A stretch of DNA of 64,000 nt, taken from NCBI RefSeq assembly GCF_000582785.1, contig NZ_HG931173.1, positions 929,387-993,386 of the forward strand, in the 5' to 3' direction. This document shows positions 36,544 to 45,684 of the stretch, piece by piece. Source of the DNA: Candidatus Blastococcus massiliensis AP3. Lineage in GTDB: Bacteria > Actinomycetota > Actinomycetes > Mycobacteriales > Geodermatophilaceae. Numbering within the stretch: position 1 is the stretch's first letter; the number at the start of each line of letters is the position of its first letter. The notes under the pieces were generated by a model, which saw only the letters and a list, made by a program, of their open reading frames with translations, was not told where the DNA came from and did not search any database. The position numbers and the translations under genes are program-made.

Positions 36544-38634
36544 TCAGCGCCTGCCGCAGGCGGAGAGGTCGACCCGAAGCTGCTGCCCGCGGTCGACGAC
36601 CACCGGCACCCGCTGGACGACGCGGCCGTCGCGCTCGCAGGTGAGCGTCCACGCCTCGACCAGCCCGGGCACCGTCGACGACTCCGCCTGGAACAGCGCC
36701 GCGGTCAGCGTCCAGCTCGGGGCCACCGAGGCGAAGTTGATCGCCCGCAGGACGTAGGTGCCCTGCTCCGGGTCCTGCAGGAGCACCCGCTCCTTGTCCC
36801 CGATGAAGTTGCCCGAGCTCCCCACCTGGGTCAGCGACCCGTCGGCGGCCTTCCGGTACACCTCGAGGTCCATGTCGTCCGGCGTCGGCCAGTCGAGGGT
36901 GATCTCGAGCAGGTCGGCGTCCTGGGCGACCGTGAACTCCCGGTCGGCGGACTGCAGCGGCGCCGTCGTCCCCGTCCACGTCTCCCGCGCCACCGGCTCG
37001 CCGGAGAGCGTCTCCACCTGCCGGTCCATGACCACCGGCCGGGTGGACGGGTTGACGTGCCAGGTGAACTTCCCGTTCTGCCCGACCGTCATCGTGGTGT
37101 CGAGGGTGTCCTGGATCGACCCGTCCCACGTGGGCGTGGCGAAGGTCTTCTTCAGCCGCAGGGTCGCGCCGGCGGGGGCCTTGCCGGTGAGCACCGAGTG
37201 CGTCTCCGGGTTGACCGCGTTCTCCAGCGCGACCAGGTAGGCCTCGCGGTTGCCCTTGCCGGCGTACTCCTCGGCCCCCAGGTACTCGTCGACGACCTCG
37301 GGGAACGGCGGGTGGAACTCGTGCTCGCCGATCTCGAAGGTGTAGCCGAATCCGCCGGTGGCGTTGTACGACCAGTCCTCGGTGGAGCCGGTGGTGTCGT
37401 ACAGCTCCCAGGCGTGCTGGCTGGTGTAGCCGTTCTGCGCGGCCATCGCGTCACCCAGCGCCTTGAGCTCCGCCTCGTCGTGCGGGTCACCGAGCGGGAT
37501 GCCCTCGCTGCCGGGCACGAGATCCGGGGCCGCGCCGTTGGGCCGCAGCACCAGGTTGGAGAAGGTGTGGTTGGTGATGAGCGTCGTCACGTGCCGGCCG
37601 CTGACCAGCTCGCGGATGTTCTGCGTCTCCGGCTCGGAGAACGGCGCCGCCCCGCGGTAGGTCGGGTCGGCGAACAGGTCCGATGCCCCGGGACCGCCCC
37701 AGTACCCGCCGTAGTTGCGGTTGAGGTCTACGCCCGTGCCATACCCGCCGGGGCTGGTCAGGCTGCCGACCCGGCAGGTGCCGTCAGGGGTGTCCTGGCC
37801 GTCGACGAGCCGGCAGTTCTTGCGCTTGTAGGCGTTCCCGGGCGTGCCCAGGATCGTCGCGGTGCCGCCGCGGTCGGCCTCGCGCAGGTCGATCACACCG
37901 CCGTCGGTCCGCGACAGGTCGAACCCGTCGGGGTTGACCACCGGCACCACGACCACCCGCGACCGGTCCACCAGGTCGGTGATCCGGCGGTCGGTGCCGT
38001 AGTTCTTCACCAGATCGACGGCGAACTCCATGGCGTGCTCACCGGAGGGCCACTCCCGGGCGTGGTGCACGCCGAGCATGAGGAACACGGGCAGCCCACG
38101 GTCCGGGCCGGTCACGTCCTTGCCGATCTCCAGACCGAAGATCTCCCGCCCGTCCATCGACCGGTGCGGGAGGGCGAAGCGCTTCACCAGGTCGGGCCGC
38201 TGGGTCTCCAGCGCCGTCATGTCGGCGTTGTAGTCCTCGAGCGTCCGGTAGCTGTCCCGGCCCGACGGCAGCGGCGAGGTGTCGGTGGCCGCCGCGTAGG
38301 CGGCGTTGAGCTCGTTGATCTCTGCTCCGCGCGCCACCAGGTCGGGGATGCGGACGTCGTAGTCGAGCCCGGCGCCGACCAGCGCGGTGAGGTCGGCCGG
38401 GGTGTGCAGCACCACCTCGACGTAGTCGTGGCCGGCGTGCTCGGTGAGGTCCAGGCCGAGGGTCTGCAGGAGCTGCTTGTCCTCGCGCATCGGGGTGTCG
38501 ACGGTCACCAGTTGCGGGCGGAACGCCTCGTCCTCGGCGGCGGCCGGCACGGTGAGGCCAGCGGTGGTGAGGCCGATCAGCACTGCGGTGCTGATCGCCG
38601 CGAGGGCGGTCCGTCTGCGGCGCGCAGGAAGCAT
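36544..38634 (-). CDS. Secreted M14 family zinc carboxypeptidase
   Basis: The 696-residue protein has a signal peptide (RRRRTALAAISTAVLIGLTTAG ending VPAAA), a propeptide-like segment, and an M14 catalytic domain. The zinc ligands are in GVHHAREWPSGEH (HxxE) and the later NHTFSNL His; the substrate Arg/Asn motif is VDLNRNYGG, and the catalytic Glu is in GFGYTFEIGEHEFHP. A C-terminal beta-rich region of about 230 residues with WPTPDDMDLEVYRK resembles a pre-peptidase or jelly-roll domain. It should degrade peptides outside the cell. It probably has its own terminator pair. Confidence 0.93.
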   Translation of the reverse strand: MLPARRRRTALAAISTAVLIGLTTAGLTVPAAAEDEAFRPQLVTVDTPMREDKQLLQTLGLDLTEHAGHDYVEVVLHTPADLTALVGAGLDYDVRIPDLVARGAEINELNAAYAAATDTSPLPSGRDSYRTLEDYNADMTALETQRPDLVKRFALPHRSMDGREIFGLEIGKDVTGPDRGLPVFLMLGVHHAREWPSGEHAMEFAVDLVKNYGTDRRITDLVDRSRVVVVPVVNPDGFDLSRTDGGVIDLREADRGGTATILGTPGNAYKRKNCRLVDGQDTPDGTCRVGSLTSPGGYGTGVDLNRNYGGYWGGPGASDLFADPTYRGAAPFSEPETQNIRELVSGRHVTTLITNHTFSNLVLRPNGAAPDLVPGSEGIPLGDPHDEAELKALGDAMAAQNGYTSQHAWELYDTTGSTEDWSYNATGGFGYTFEIGEHEFHPPFPEVVDEYLGAEEYAGKGNREAYLVALENAVNPETHSVLTGKAPAGATLRLKKTFATPTWDGSIQDTLDTTMTVGQNGKFTWHVNPSTRPVVMDRQVETLSGEPVARETWTGTTAPLQSADREFTVAQDADLLEITLDWPTPDDMDLEVYRKAADGSLTQVGSSGNFIGDKERVLLQDPEQGTYVLRAINFASVAPSWTLTAALFQAESSTVPGLVEAWTLTCERDGRVVQRVPVVVDRGQQLRVDLSACGRR

Positions 38635-38785
38635 GGGTGTGCCTCTCGGTCTGGACAGCGAATCTGTCGCGTTGCCGAGAGAACGAGCGCTCTGCCGGGA
38701 GGTCACGCGGCGGGCGGCAGGCCCAGTGGACCGCGCGGCGTGCGACAGCTGCACCCACGGGATGAGCGTGTCGTGGGCAGACGAC

Positions 38786-38824
38786 GAAGCCGGGACCACC
38801 GCTGTCCGCGGTGGCCCCGGCTTC
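38786..38824 (-). terminator. Terminator of the tmRNA gene
   Basis: GAAGCCGGG-A-CCACCGC (38786-38802) pairs with GCGGTGG-C-CCCGGCTTC (38808-38824) with one internal A-C mismatch and a 5-nt loop. It follows the tmRNA 3' end by 36 nt. Confidence 0.8.
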
Positions 38825-38860
38825 TCGCCAACTTGGGGGCCGGCATTTCGCCGAGACCCC

Positions 38861-39236
38861 TGGTGGAGGTGGCGGGAATCGAACCCGCGTCCTTCGACGC
38901 ACAACCAGGGCTTCTCCGAGCGCAGTCTGCGTTGCCTCTGCTCGACCCCGTCGATCATGCAGACAAGTCGACGTGACGGGCCCAGTCGCTGTGTGGTGTC
39001 CCGCACGCACCCGCGACCGGCACGTGCGGTGAGTCATCTAGCTGATGCCAGGATCCGGGCCGATGACGAACCCGGGCTGACAGACTCGCCTAGCTGCTAT
39101 CAGGCAGCGAGAGCGAAGTCGCGCTGATTGGAATCGGCGCTTGTGTTTTTTGCAACGGATCGTTAACGAGATGATCGTTGCCTTCCTCGGCTCGCTTCCC
39201 CTGGTCCAACGACCGAAGTCGAGACCATTCACCCCC
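38861..39236 (-). ncRNA. ssrA: Transfer-messenger RNA (tmRNA)
   Basis: The 376-nt RNA begins GGGGGUGAAUGGUCUCGAC and ends with a T-arm (GGGUUCGAUUCCC type) and CACCUCCACCA with encoded CCA. The 5' GGGGGUG pairs with 3' CACCUCC to form the acceptor stem. The tag frame reads ADSNQRDFALAA (39100-39138) ending in TGA, close to the mycobacterial tag ADSHQRDYALAA. tmRNA with SmpB rescues stalled ribosomes and tags products for proteolysis. smpB is 6.4 kb away in the same window. Confidence 0.97.
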
Positions 39237-39282
39237 TGTGTAGTTGTGCACCCAGCCTAACGGCAGGCGCCCCCGGCGTGTT

Positions 39283-39313
39283 CCCCCTGACGGGGGGCGT
39301 CGCCCGTGGCGAC
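39283..39313 (-). terminator. Tandem hairpins after the phosphatase-SLC13 operon
   Basis: CCCCC (39283-39287) pairs with GGGGG around TGAC, and GTCGCC (39299-39304) pairs with GGCGAC (39308-39313) around a 3-nt loop. They lie 30 nt downstream of the phosphatase stop and upstream of the ssrA promoter, and probably keep the two transcripts apart. Confidence 0.6.
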
Positions 39314-39342
39314 TCCAGGCGCCCGGGTCAGCGGACCAGCAC

Positions 39343-39756
39343 TCAGCAGACGCGGCGCAGCCACCACCGCTGCCACGGCGTCTCCACCGCCCGCCGGTGG
39401 TACGCCGACCGCACCCATGCGACGGCGGCGGCAGGCTCCATCCCGTCGAGCACGGCCAGTGCCGCCAGCGCCGTCCCGGTGCGGCCCACTCCCCCGGCGC
39501 AGGCCACCTCGACCCGCTCACCGGCGAGCGACCGGTCCCGCGCCTCCCGCAGCGCGCCTAGGAGGTCGTCGCCATCCCGCGGCAGCCCGAAGTCGCGCCA
39601 CTCCACCCGGCGGAACGGCCACGGCGGCGTCGGCCCCTTGCCGAGGACGACCGTGAAGTCGGCCGGACTCGGGGCGTCGCCCAGTCGCCGGCCGCGCACC
39701 AGGGCGCCGCCGGGCAACCGGACGACGCCGTCCTCACCTGCCCAGTGCGTGGTCAT
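39343..39756 (-). CDS. Protein-tyrosine phosphatase-like protein
   Basis: The 137-residue protein has the P-loop CAGGVGRTGTALA (Cx5R then T/S), the active-site motif of Cys-based phosphatases, with Ala rather than the usual His before Cys. WRDFGLP is near the expected general-acid loop, with Asp in that stretch. The small size fits a minimal tyrosine or dual-specificity phosphatase. It begins 15 nt after the SLC13 transporter stop, so the two are likely cotranscribed. Confidence 0.8.
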   Translation of the reverse strand: MTTHWAGEDGVVRLPGGALVRGRRLGDAPSPADFTVVLGKGPTPPWPFRRVEWRDFGLPRDGDDLLGALREARDRSLAGERVEVACAGGVGRTGTALAALAVLDGMEPAAAVAWVRSAYHRRAVETPWQRWWLRRVC

Positions 39757-39770
39757 CCGTGCGGCTGCGC

Positions 39771-41384
39771 TCAGCCGACGCTGCCGAGCACCAGGTCGAC
39801 CAGGACCGGCAGGAGCAGCACGATCAGCAGGGCGCCGAGGACGTCGAAGGAGATGCCGCTGCGGATCATCTTCGTGATCGGCACGACGCCCGAGCCGTAC
39901 GCGATCGCGTTCTGCGGCGTCGACACCGGCAGCATGAACCCGAACGACGCCGCGAACGTCGCCGCCAGGGCCGGCACGAACGGGTTGATCCCGGCGGCCA
40001 CGGCCACCGGGATGATGATCGGGACGACGACGGCCGCCGAGGCGGTGTTGCTCGTCGTCTCGCTGATGATGATCGCCAGGATCACCGCGAAGACCGTGAT
40101 CGCGAGCGTGCTCGTGAGGCCCAGCGAGTCCGCCGACGCCTCGCCGATCGTCTCGGCCAGGCCGGTGCTCGCCAGCAGCGAGCCGAAGATGATCCCGGTC
40201 CCGAACAGCAGGATCGTGCCCCAGTCGATCTTCGCCGCGTCGCTCCAGTTGAGGGTGAACTCCCGCGACTTCCAGTCGGTGGGCAGCAGGAAGAGAAGGG
40301 AAGCGCCGAGGACGGCGACGATGCCCTCGTCGAGCCGGTCGCTGATGGTCGCGTAGAGGTCGGACTCGGTGCCGGCGGTCAGCGCGATGATCCCGGGGAA
40401 GATCCACAGCGCGACGGTCACGCCGAAGGCGATGAGGGTGTTCCGCTCGGCACCCGAGAAGGGCCCGATCTCCGCGCGCTCCTTCGAGACGTACTCGTGC
40501 ACGCCCTCGATCCGCTTGATCTCCGGCTTGTTGAGCAGCAGCAGGATGATCGTCAGCGCGACGAACATCAGCGCGCAGATCGGCAGGGCCATCAGCATCC
40601 AGTCGAGGAAGCCGATCCGCTCACCGGTCGCCTCCTCGATCAGCCCGCGGCCGATCAGGTTGGGCGGGCTGCCGACCGGCGTGAGCAGGCCGCCGACGCC
40701 GGCGCCGTAGGCGAGCATGAGCATCAGGGCGACGCCGACGCGCAGCCGCAGCGGGTCGAAGTCCGGCTTCACCAGCTCCTTGTCCTGCAGCAGCTTGGCG
40801 ATGACCGACAGGATCCCGATCGCCGTCGGCAGCAGCATGGCCACGGTGGCGGTGTTGGACACGAACGCCGACAGCACCGCGGTGATGAACCCGAACGCGA
40901 TCACCACCCGCGCGGTCGAGGCCCCGACCCACGTCAGCGACAGGATGAACATCGCGAACCGCCGGGCCACCCCGTGCTTGAGCATCGCCGCGGCCAGGAT
41001 GAACGCGCCGATGAAGGTGAAGACGGTCGTCGACCCGAACGGCGCCAGCGCGTCGTCCGCGGGCACCACCCCGAGCACGACGATCGCGCCGACGCCGATC
41101 AGGCCACCGATGGGGATCGGGACCGGTTCGGTGATCCACAGGACGATGACGCCCAGCAGGACCGCCGCCAGGAGGTGCTGGTCGCGCGGGAGGTCGACCG
41201 GCAGGAGGGCGAAGACGGTCGTGACGACCGGCGCGAGGAAGAGCCCGATCGTGCGCCGCGCCTTCTCGAACCGCTCCTCTGCCGGGCTGAGCTCCTGCTC
41301 CCCCAGACTGCGATAGGTGGCGCTCCCCTGGAAGGCGGCGTCGACGTCGGTGCGCTTGCCTGGCTGCCGCTCGGTCGCGGTCAT
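39771..41384 (-). CDS. SLC13 (DASS) family anion:sodium symporter
   Basis: The 537-residue membrane protein has about 11-12 helices with the two SNT-type motifs of DASS carriers: SNTATVAMLLPTA in the first half and SETTSNTASAAVVVPI in the second. GSPPNLIG and MLPVSTPQNAIAYGSG are the matching second-site loops. These carriers import di- or tricarboxylates or sulfate with Na+. The ATG at 41384 has GGGAGG four bases ahead. It lies upstream of the phosphatase gene in the same operon. Confidence 0.9.
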   Translation of the reverse strand: MTATERQPGKRTDVDAAFQGSATYRSLGEQELSPAEERFEKARRTIGLFLAPVVTTVFALLPVDLPRDQHLLAAVLLGVIVLWITEPVPIPIGGLIGVGAIVVLGVVPADDALAPFGSTTVFTFIGAFILAAAMLKHGVARRFAMFILSLTWVGASTARVVIAFGFITAVLSAFVSNTATVAMLLPTAIGILSVIAKLLQDKELVKPDFDPLRLRVGVALMLMLAYGAGVGGLLTPVGSPPNLIGRGLIEEATGERIGFLDWMLMALPICALMFVALTIILLLLNKPEIKRIEGVHEYVSKERAEIGPFSGAERNTLIAFGVTVALWIFPGIIALTAGTESDLYATISDRLDEGIVAVLGASLLFLLPTDWKSREFTLNWSDAAKIDWGTILLFGTGIIFGSLLASTGLAETIGEASADSLGLTSTLAITVFAVILAIIISETTSNTASAAVVVPIIIPVAVAAGINPFVPALAATFAASFGFMLPVSTPQNAIAYGSGVVPITKMIRSGISFDVLGALLIVLLLPVLVDLVLGSVG

Positions 41385-41454
41385 CACGCCTCCCGATGTG
41401 GGGAACGATGCGACCCTAGGCAGCGCGGTGACCTGCGGCGACCGCTGGCGGCGG

Positions 41455-42333
41455 TCAGCCCTTGGCGAGCCCCGAAGCGTTCAGCGCTCCGTTGGCGACC
41501 AGCCGACGCGAGAGGTCCTTGGCGATCTCGACCACCCGGGCGGTGCGCTCGGGCCCGAGGTACAGCCACGGGTCCGCGGAGAGCGCGTCGGTGTGCACCT
41601 CGAGTCGCGCCCGGAGCTCGACGCCCTCCTCGGTCAGGCCGGCGTCGTCGAGGAGCCCCCGGTCGGCCAGGGCCTTCGCGCCGGCCGCCCACTCCTCGTC
41701 GCTCCAGCCACGGGTCGCCTTGGCCGCCTCGGGCGTGAACCCGCGACCCATGGCGGTGTGGGTGACCAGCGCCTCCAGCCCGGAGAGCCCGGAGTGCAGC
41801 AGCGCGGCGATGTGCCCGTCACCGCGGTGCTCGCGCAGCAGCGTGGCGCCGTGCCACAGGACCAGCACCGGCTCCTCGGGCCAGGGCAGGTCGGCGTGGC
41901 CGGCGTAGAGCGCGCGGCCCTCCGGCGTCAGGACCGTGGTGGCCTCGCGGAGCAGCTCACCGAGCTCGGCGACCTCCGGGGAGGACGCCGCGTCGCCGAG
42001 CAGGCGGGTGAGCGACGCGCGGGCGGCGTCGAGGCGGGCAGCGAGCACCTGCTCGGGGGTGGCCAGGGTCCACGCCTCGGGGATCGTGCGGGCGACGAGG
42101 GCGGGCGAGAAGTTGTAGAACGTCGCCGTCACCGTGCCCGCACCGACCGCGCCCATGGCCGCGGACCGGCCGGCGAAGTAGCACATCCGGCCCGGGCGCA
42201 GCCCGGCCCCGGTCAGGTGCTGCTCGGTCTCCGGGGCGAAGTAGACGTGCGAGTGCAGGAGCTCGACGGCGCGGTGCGCCCGGGCGATCTGCCGGGGGTC
42301 GAGGGCGGCGGTGGACGGATCGGCGCTGACCAT
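41455..42333 (-). CDS. SCO6745 family protein
   Basis: The 292-residue soluble protein is largely helical and Ala-rich, starting RQIARAHRAVELLHSHVYFAPE, with GRMCYFAGRSAAMG near the N-terminus and the mid motif VLWHGATLLREHRGDGHIAALL. It fits the actinobacterial SCO6745 family, whose members have two similar helix-rich halves and winged-helix-like traits. Function is unknown. The H-R-G-D-G-H motif hints at a metal or ligand site. It follows the GNAT gene closely (11 nt) and is likely cotranscribed. Confidence 0.78.
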   Translation of the reverse strand: MVSADPSTAALDPRQIARAHRAVELLHSHVYFAPETEQHLTGAGLRPGRMCYFAGRSAAMGAVGAGTVTATFYNFSPALVARTIPEAWTLATPEQVLAARLDAARASLTRLLGDAASSPEVAELGELLREATTVLTPEGRALYAGHADLPWPEEPVLVLWHGATLLREHRGDGHIAALLHSGLSGLEALVTHTAMGRGFTPEAAKATRGWSDEEWAAGAKALADRGLLDDAGLTEEGVELRARLEVHTDALSADPWLYLGPERTARVVEIAKDLSRRLVANGALNASGLAKG

Positions 42334-42343
42334 GTGCCGCACC

Positions 42344-43342
42344 CTAGCCACCCGCGGCCGGGGGCAGAGCGGTCGACCAGGCGACGCGGGAGCGCACGGT
42401 GCGGAACCCGAGTCCCTCGTAGAGCCGCAGCGCGCCGGTCACGTTGTCGCTGTCGACGTCGAGCGCGGCGGTGGCGCACTCGTGCGCGGCCGCTTCGCGC
42501 AGTGCGGCGGCGATCATGGCCGAGCCGAGCCCCCGGCCCCGGCCCGCGGGCAGGACGCCGATCTGGCCGTAGTGCACCTCGCGGTAGCCCCGGGCCGCGG
42601 TGTCGGCCTCGAACACCGACGCGAGCACGAAGCCGACGACGCCGTCGTCCCCGATCGCGAGCACCGAGAGGTCGGGGCGGAAGGAGCGCGTGCCGGTGTA
42701 GAGCCGCCGCCACGATTCGGCGTCCCGCTCGCTCGTGCCGTGGTGCTCGGCGAACGCCACGTTGTAGGTCCGCCGCACCTCGTCGTCGAGCGCCGGGTCG
42801 AAGGGCACCAGCCGCACGCCGTCCACGGCGCGCGGGTCGGGCAGCGCGTCCAGCGGGCGCACCATCTGGCGGTACCAGCGCTCGGCGGTCAGGCCGGCAC
42901 CGGCGACCAGCCGCTCGAGCGCGGGCAACGTGGCGTGGACCTCGACCATCAACCGGCCCGGCACCTCCGGGTGCCGCTCGCGGTGCAGCTCGCCGCCGCG
43001 CGCCAGCTGCCAGCCCAGCAGCGCCCGCCCGATGCCTCGCCCGCGGACGTCCGGCCGCACCCGGCCCTCGAGGTAGACGTAGTACACGTCGCGGAAGGTC
43101 GGCGAGGCCATGACCGTCGCGAAGCCGGCCAGCCCGCCGTCCGCGTCGACGACCGCCAGGGCGTCGCGGCCGAACTCCAGCCCCCAGCCGGTCCACCACT
43201 CGCGGACGTCGTCGGCGTCGGGGAACTCACCGGTGTCGTCCTGCGCCTCGGCGGCGGCCAGCAGCTCGGCCACGGCCGGGACGTCGTCGGAGGCGAGCGG
43301 GCGGACGGTGTAGCCCTGGGCGAGGGTCGACAGCGCGGGCAC
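42344..43342 (-). CDS. Double-GNAT acetyltransferase
   Basis: The 332-residue protein has two GNAT domains: acetyl-CoA pyrophosphate loops RPDVRGRGIGRALL (near residue 100) and PAGRGRGLGSAMI (near 270). Two-domain GNATs of this type resemble mycothiol synthase in form, but the mycothiol-specific motifs are not seen. The GTG at 43342 is preceded by TAATCT (43351-43356) eight bases away and no Shine-Dalgarno, so a leaderless transcript is likely. Substrate unknown. Confidence 0.85.
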   Translation of the reverse strand: MPALSTLAQGYTVRPLASDDVPAVAELLAAAEAQDDTGEFPDADDVREWWTGWGLEFGRDALAVVDADGGLAGFATVMASPTFRDVYYVYLEGRVRPDVRGRGIGRALLGWQLARGGELHRERHPEVPGRLMVEVHATLPALERLVAGAGLTAERWYRQMVRPLDALPDPRAVDGVRLVPFDPALDDEVRRTYNVAFAEHHGTSERDAESWRRLYTGTRSFRPDLSVLAIGDDGVVGFVLASVFEADTAARGYREVHYGQIGVLPAGRGRGLGSAMIAAALREAAAHECATAALDVDSDNVTGALRLYEGLGFRTVRSRVAWSTALPPAAGG

Positions 43343-43362
43343 GGGCGGCAAGATTAGGCGAG

Positions 43363-43740
43363 TCAGGTACGGACGAACAGGCAGAAGACGTGCCCGGCGG
43401 GATCGGCGAAGATGCGCACCAGCTCGCGGGGGTCGTCGTACCCACCGATCTGCTCCGCCCCGGCCTCCAGCGCGGTGGCCGTCGCGGCCGCCAGGTCCTC
43501 GACCAGGAAGTCGAGGTGCTGCTGCATCTGCTGGGTGCCCGGCTCGGGTGGCCACACCGGCCGGACGTGGTCGCGCTCCAGCTGGAAGGACAGCCCGGTA
43601 CCGCCGTCGGCCGGCCGCAGCGTCGCCCACTCGTCGGTGTCGTCGCGCAGCGGCCAGCCCAGCATCCGCTGGTAGAAGCGGGCCAGACCGCGCGGGTCCG
43701 GCGTCCCCAGGACGGTCGCGGTGAACGTGAAGCCGGGCAT
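43363..43740 (-). CDS. VOC family protein (glyoxalase/bleomycin-resistance fold)
   Basis: The 125-residue protein has the paired beta-alpha-beta-beta-beta modules of VOC proteins: LGTPDPRGLARFYQRMLGWP at the start and IFADPAGHVFCLF at the end, with HLDFLVEDL in the middle supplying the metal-ligand His. It overlaps the amidohydrolase gene (ATGA) and is last in a three-gene operon. It may be a dioxygenase, glyoxalase or binding protein; substrate unknown. Confidence 0.84.
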   Translation of the reverse strand: MPGFTFTATVLGTPDPRGLARFYQRMLGWPLRDDTDEWATLRPADGGTGLSFQLERDHVRPVWPPEPGTQQMQQHLDFLVEDLAAATATALEAGAEQIGGYDDPRELVRIFADPAGHVFCLFVRT

Positions 43741-44639
43741 CAGCCCTCCAATCCGAACAGGCGGGCGCCGTTCTCCCAGAGGACGGCGCGCAGCCACTCC
43801 TCCCCCAGGTCCAGCCGGTGCAGCGCCTCGAGCTGGTGGGCGTACGGGTACGGGATCGAGGGGAAGTCGCTGCCGAGCAGCACCTTGGCCCCCAGGTCCG
43901 ACAGTCTCGGCAGCTCGGTCCGGTCGAAGGCGTTGCTCCCGCGCTCGGTGAAGTCGGTCGCGAACATCGTGGTGTCCAGGTGCACCCGCTCGTACCGCTC
44001 CGCCAGATCGAGGAACTCCCCGTACTCGGGCATCCCGAGGTGAGCGATGACCAGTTGCAGGCGCGGGTACCGCTCGAGCAGGCCCTGCATCGGGACCGGC
44101 CCGGTGTGCTCGCCGGCCAGCGGCCCCGAGCCGCAGTGGATGACCACCGGGGTGCCGGTCTCCTCCAGGCGGGCCCAGACGTCGTCGAGCTGCCGGTCGC
44201 GTGGGTCGAAGGCGCCCACCTGGACGTGCACCTTGAACAGCCGGGCGCCACGGTCGAGCGCGTCCGCCACGTACTCCGTCACCCCGGGCTCGGGGTAGAA
44301 CGTCGCGGACTGCAGCACCTGGGGGCGCCCCTGGGCGAACTCGGCCGACCACTCGTTGAGCCATGCGGCCATGCCCGGCTTGTGCGGGTAGGGCAGCGTC
44401 GAGAACGCCCGGACACCCAGCCGCTCGAGGACGGCGAGCCGCTCCTCCACCGACAGCTTGTAGGTGATGGGCCAGGTGGCGGTGCCGTAGTGGTCGCGGG
44501 CCATCCCGAAGTAGTCCCAGACCTTCGCCTGCACACGCTCGGGCAGGAAGTGCACGTGCACGTCGATCAGCCCGGGCAGCCCGAGCTCGCGCCAGAAGCG
44601 GGGGACGTCCTCGTCGTCCGCGGGTGGCCGGAGGCTCAT
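43740..44639 (-). CDS. Amidohydrolase family protein (amidohydro-2 type)
   Basis: The 299-residue TIM-barrel metalloenzyme has the HxH motif as IDVHVHFLPE (H28, H30), then VIHCGSG, LVIAHLGMPEY and the catalytic Asp in VLLGSDFPSIPYP. The order matches decarboxylase-type amidohydrolases. It overlaps both neighbours by ATGA, so translation of the three genes is coupled. It may hydrolyse or decarboxylate an aromatic or lactone intermediate. Confidence 0.87.
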   Translation of the reverse strand: MSLRPPADDEDVPRFWRELGLPGLIDVHVHFLPERVQAKVWDYFGMARDHYGTATWPITYKLSVEERLAVLERLGVRAFSTLPYPHKPGMAAWLNEWSAEFAQGRPQVLQSATFYPEPGVTEYVADALDRGARLFKVHVQVGAFDPRDRQLDDVWARLEETGTPVVIHCGSGPLAGEHTGPVPMQGLLERYPRLQLVIAHLGMPEYGEFLDLAERYERVHLDTTMFATDFTERGSNAFDRTELPRLSDLGAKVLLGSDFPSIPYPYAHQLEALHRLDLGEEWLRAVLWENGARLFGLEG

Positions 44640-45559
44640 CGGAGGGTGACCACGACCTTGCCCCGCACGTGTCCCTCGCCGACCAGGCGGTGCGCCGCGA
44701 CCAGGTCCTCGAGCGGGAAGGCCTTGGCGATCGGGACCCGCAGCTGTCCGGCGTCGGCCATCCGGCCGAGCTCCTCGAGGTCGTGCTGCTCGGGGCGCAC
44801 GAACACGTAGCGGCCGCCCATCCCGTTCACCGCCGGGTCGACCACCGAGGCGATGCGCGAGACGTCCCGCACCTGCTTCGGCGCGTCCGCGAGGGTGGCC
44901 CCGCCGACCAGGTCGAGGACGGCGTCGACCGGCTCGGACAGCTGCGCGCTGATCGGCCCGGCCGAGTAGTCGATCACCTCGGCGCAGCCGGCGTCCCGGA
45001 GGAACCCGTGGTTGCGCGGGCTCGCCGTCCCGATGACGTGCGCGCCGAGGGCCACGGCGATCTGCACGGCGTTGAACCCCACTCCGCCGGAGGCGCGGTG
45101 GACGAGCACCCGGTCGCCCTCGCCGACGTCGAGCGCCTCGGTCAGCGCCTGGTAGGCGGTCAGCCCGGCGAGCGGGAGTGCGCCGGCCTCCGCGAAGGAG
45201 AGCGATGCGGGCTTGTGCGCCAGACAGCGCTGGGGCGCAGGGACCAGTTCCGCGGCCGTCCCCCACTGGACGTCGTCGCGGCGGACGTAGCCGAACACCT
45301 CGTCGCCGGGGGCGAACGCGACCACCGCGGGGCCGACCGCCTCGACGACGCCGGCGACGTCCCAGCCGGGGATGATCGGGAAGTTGTGCGGGAAGAAGTT
45401 CGCCAGCCCGCCGGCCCGGATGCCCAGGTCGACGGGGTTCACTCCCGCCGCGTGCACGCGCACGAGCACCACGTCCGGCCCGACGGGCGGCTCCGGAAGG
45501 TCGTCGCGCAACGCCAGGACGTCGTCGTCCCCGAACCGGTCGTAGGCCATTCCCCGCAT
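44636..45559 (-). CDS. NADP-dependent quinone oxidoreductase-like (MDR) enzyme
   Basis: The 307-residue protein is a zinc-free medium-chain dehydrogenase/reductase: GroES-like N-terminal domain with AAGVNPVDLGIRAGG and WDVAGVVEAVG, then a Rossmann domain with HRASGGVGFNAVQIAVALGA. It should reduce quinones or enones with NADPH. An alternate ATG is at 45550. It heads an operon with the amidohydrolase and VOC proteins, perhaps for breakdown of a small aromatic or lactone. Confidence 0.86.
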   Translation of the reverse strand: MRGMAYDRFGDDDVLALRDDLPEPPVGPDVVLVRVHAAGVNPVDLGIRAGGLANFFPHNFPIIPGWDVAGVVEAVGPAVVAFAPGDEVFGYVRRDDVQWGTAAELVPAPQRCLAHKPASLSFAEAGALPLAGLTAYQALTEALDVGEGDRVLVHRASGGVGFNAVQIAVALGAHVIGTASPRNHGFLRDAGCAEVIDYSAGPISAQLSEPVDAVLDLVGGATLADAPKQVRDVSRIASVVDPAVNGMGGRYVFVRPEQHDLEELGRMADAGQLRVPIAKAFPLEDLVAAHRLVGEGHVRGKVVVTLR

Positions 45560-45684
45560 GCGCTCACCGTAGGCGTCGCCCACCGGAGCCGCGGCGCGGC
45601 AGCAGAGCCGGCGCACACCGCGGCTGCGCTGCTGCACGGCGGCTGCGGTCAACGGACGGGATGCCCGACGCGTTCACCGCAGGA

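Noticed and set aside
38861-38950. Stand-alone tRNA gene
   Set aside because: The T-arm and CCA end belong to the tmRNA; the 5' half of the acceptor stem lies 375 nt away.
36466-38976. Very long open frame on the plus strand opposite the M14 peptidase gene
   Set aside because: High GC keeps the antisense frame open; the translation is Arg/Gly/Val/Leu-rich with no domain, and the minus strand carries clear motifs.
41440-41456. GACCGC/GCGGTC hairpin at the end of the SCO6745 gene
   Set aside because: Only six base pairs and overlapping the stop codon; too weak to call a terminator.
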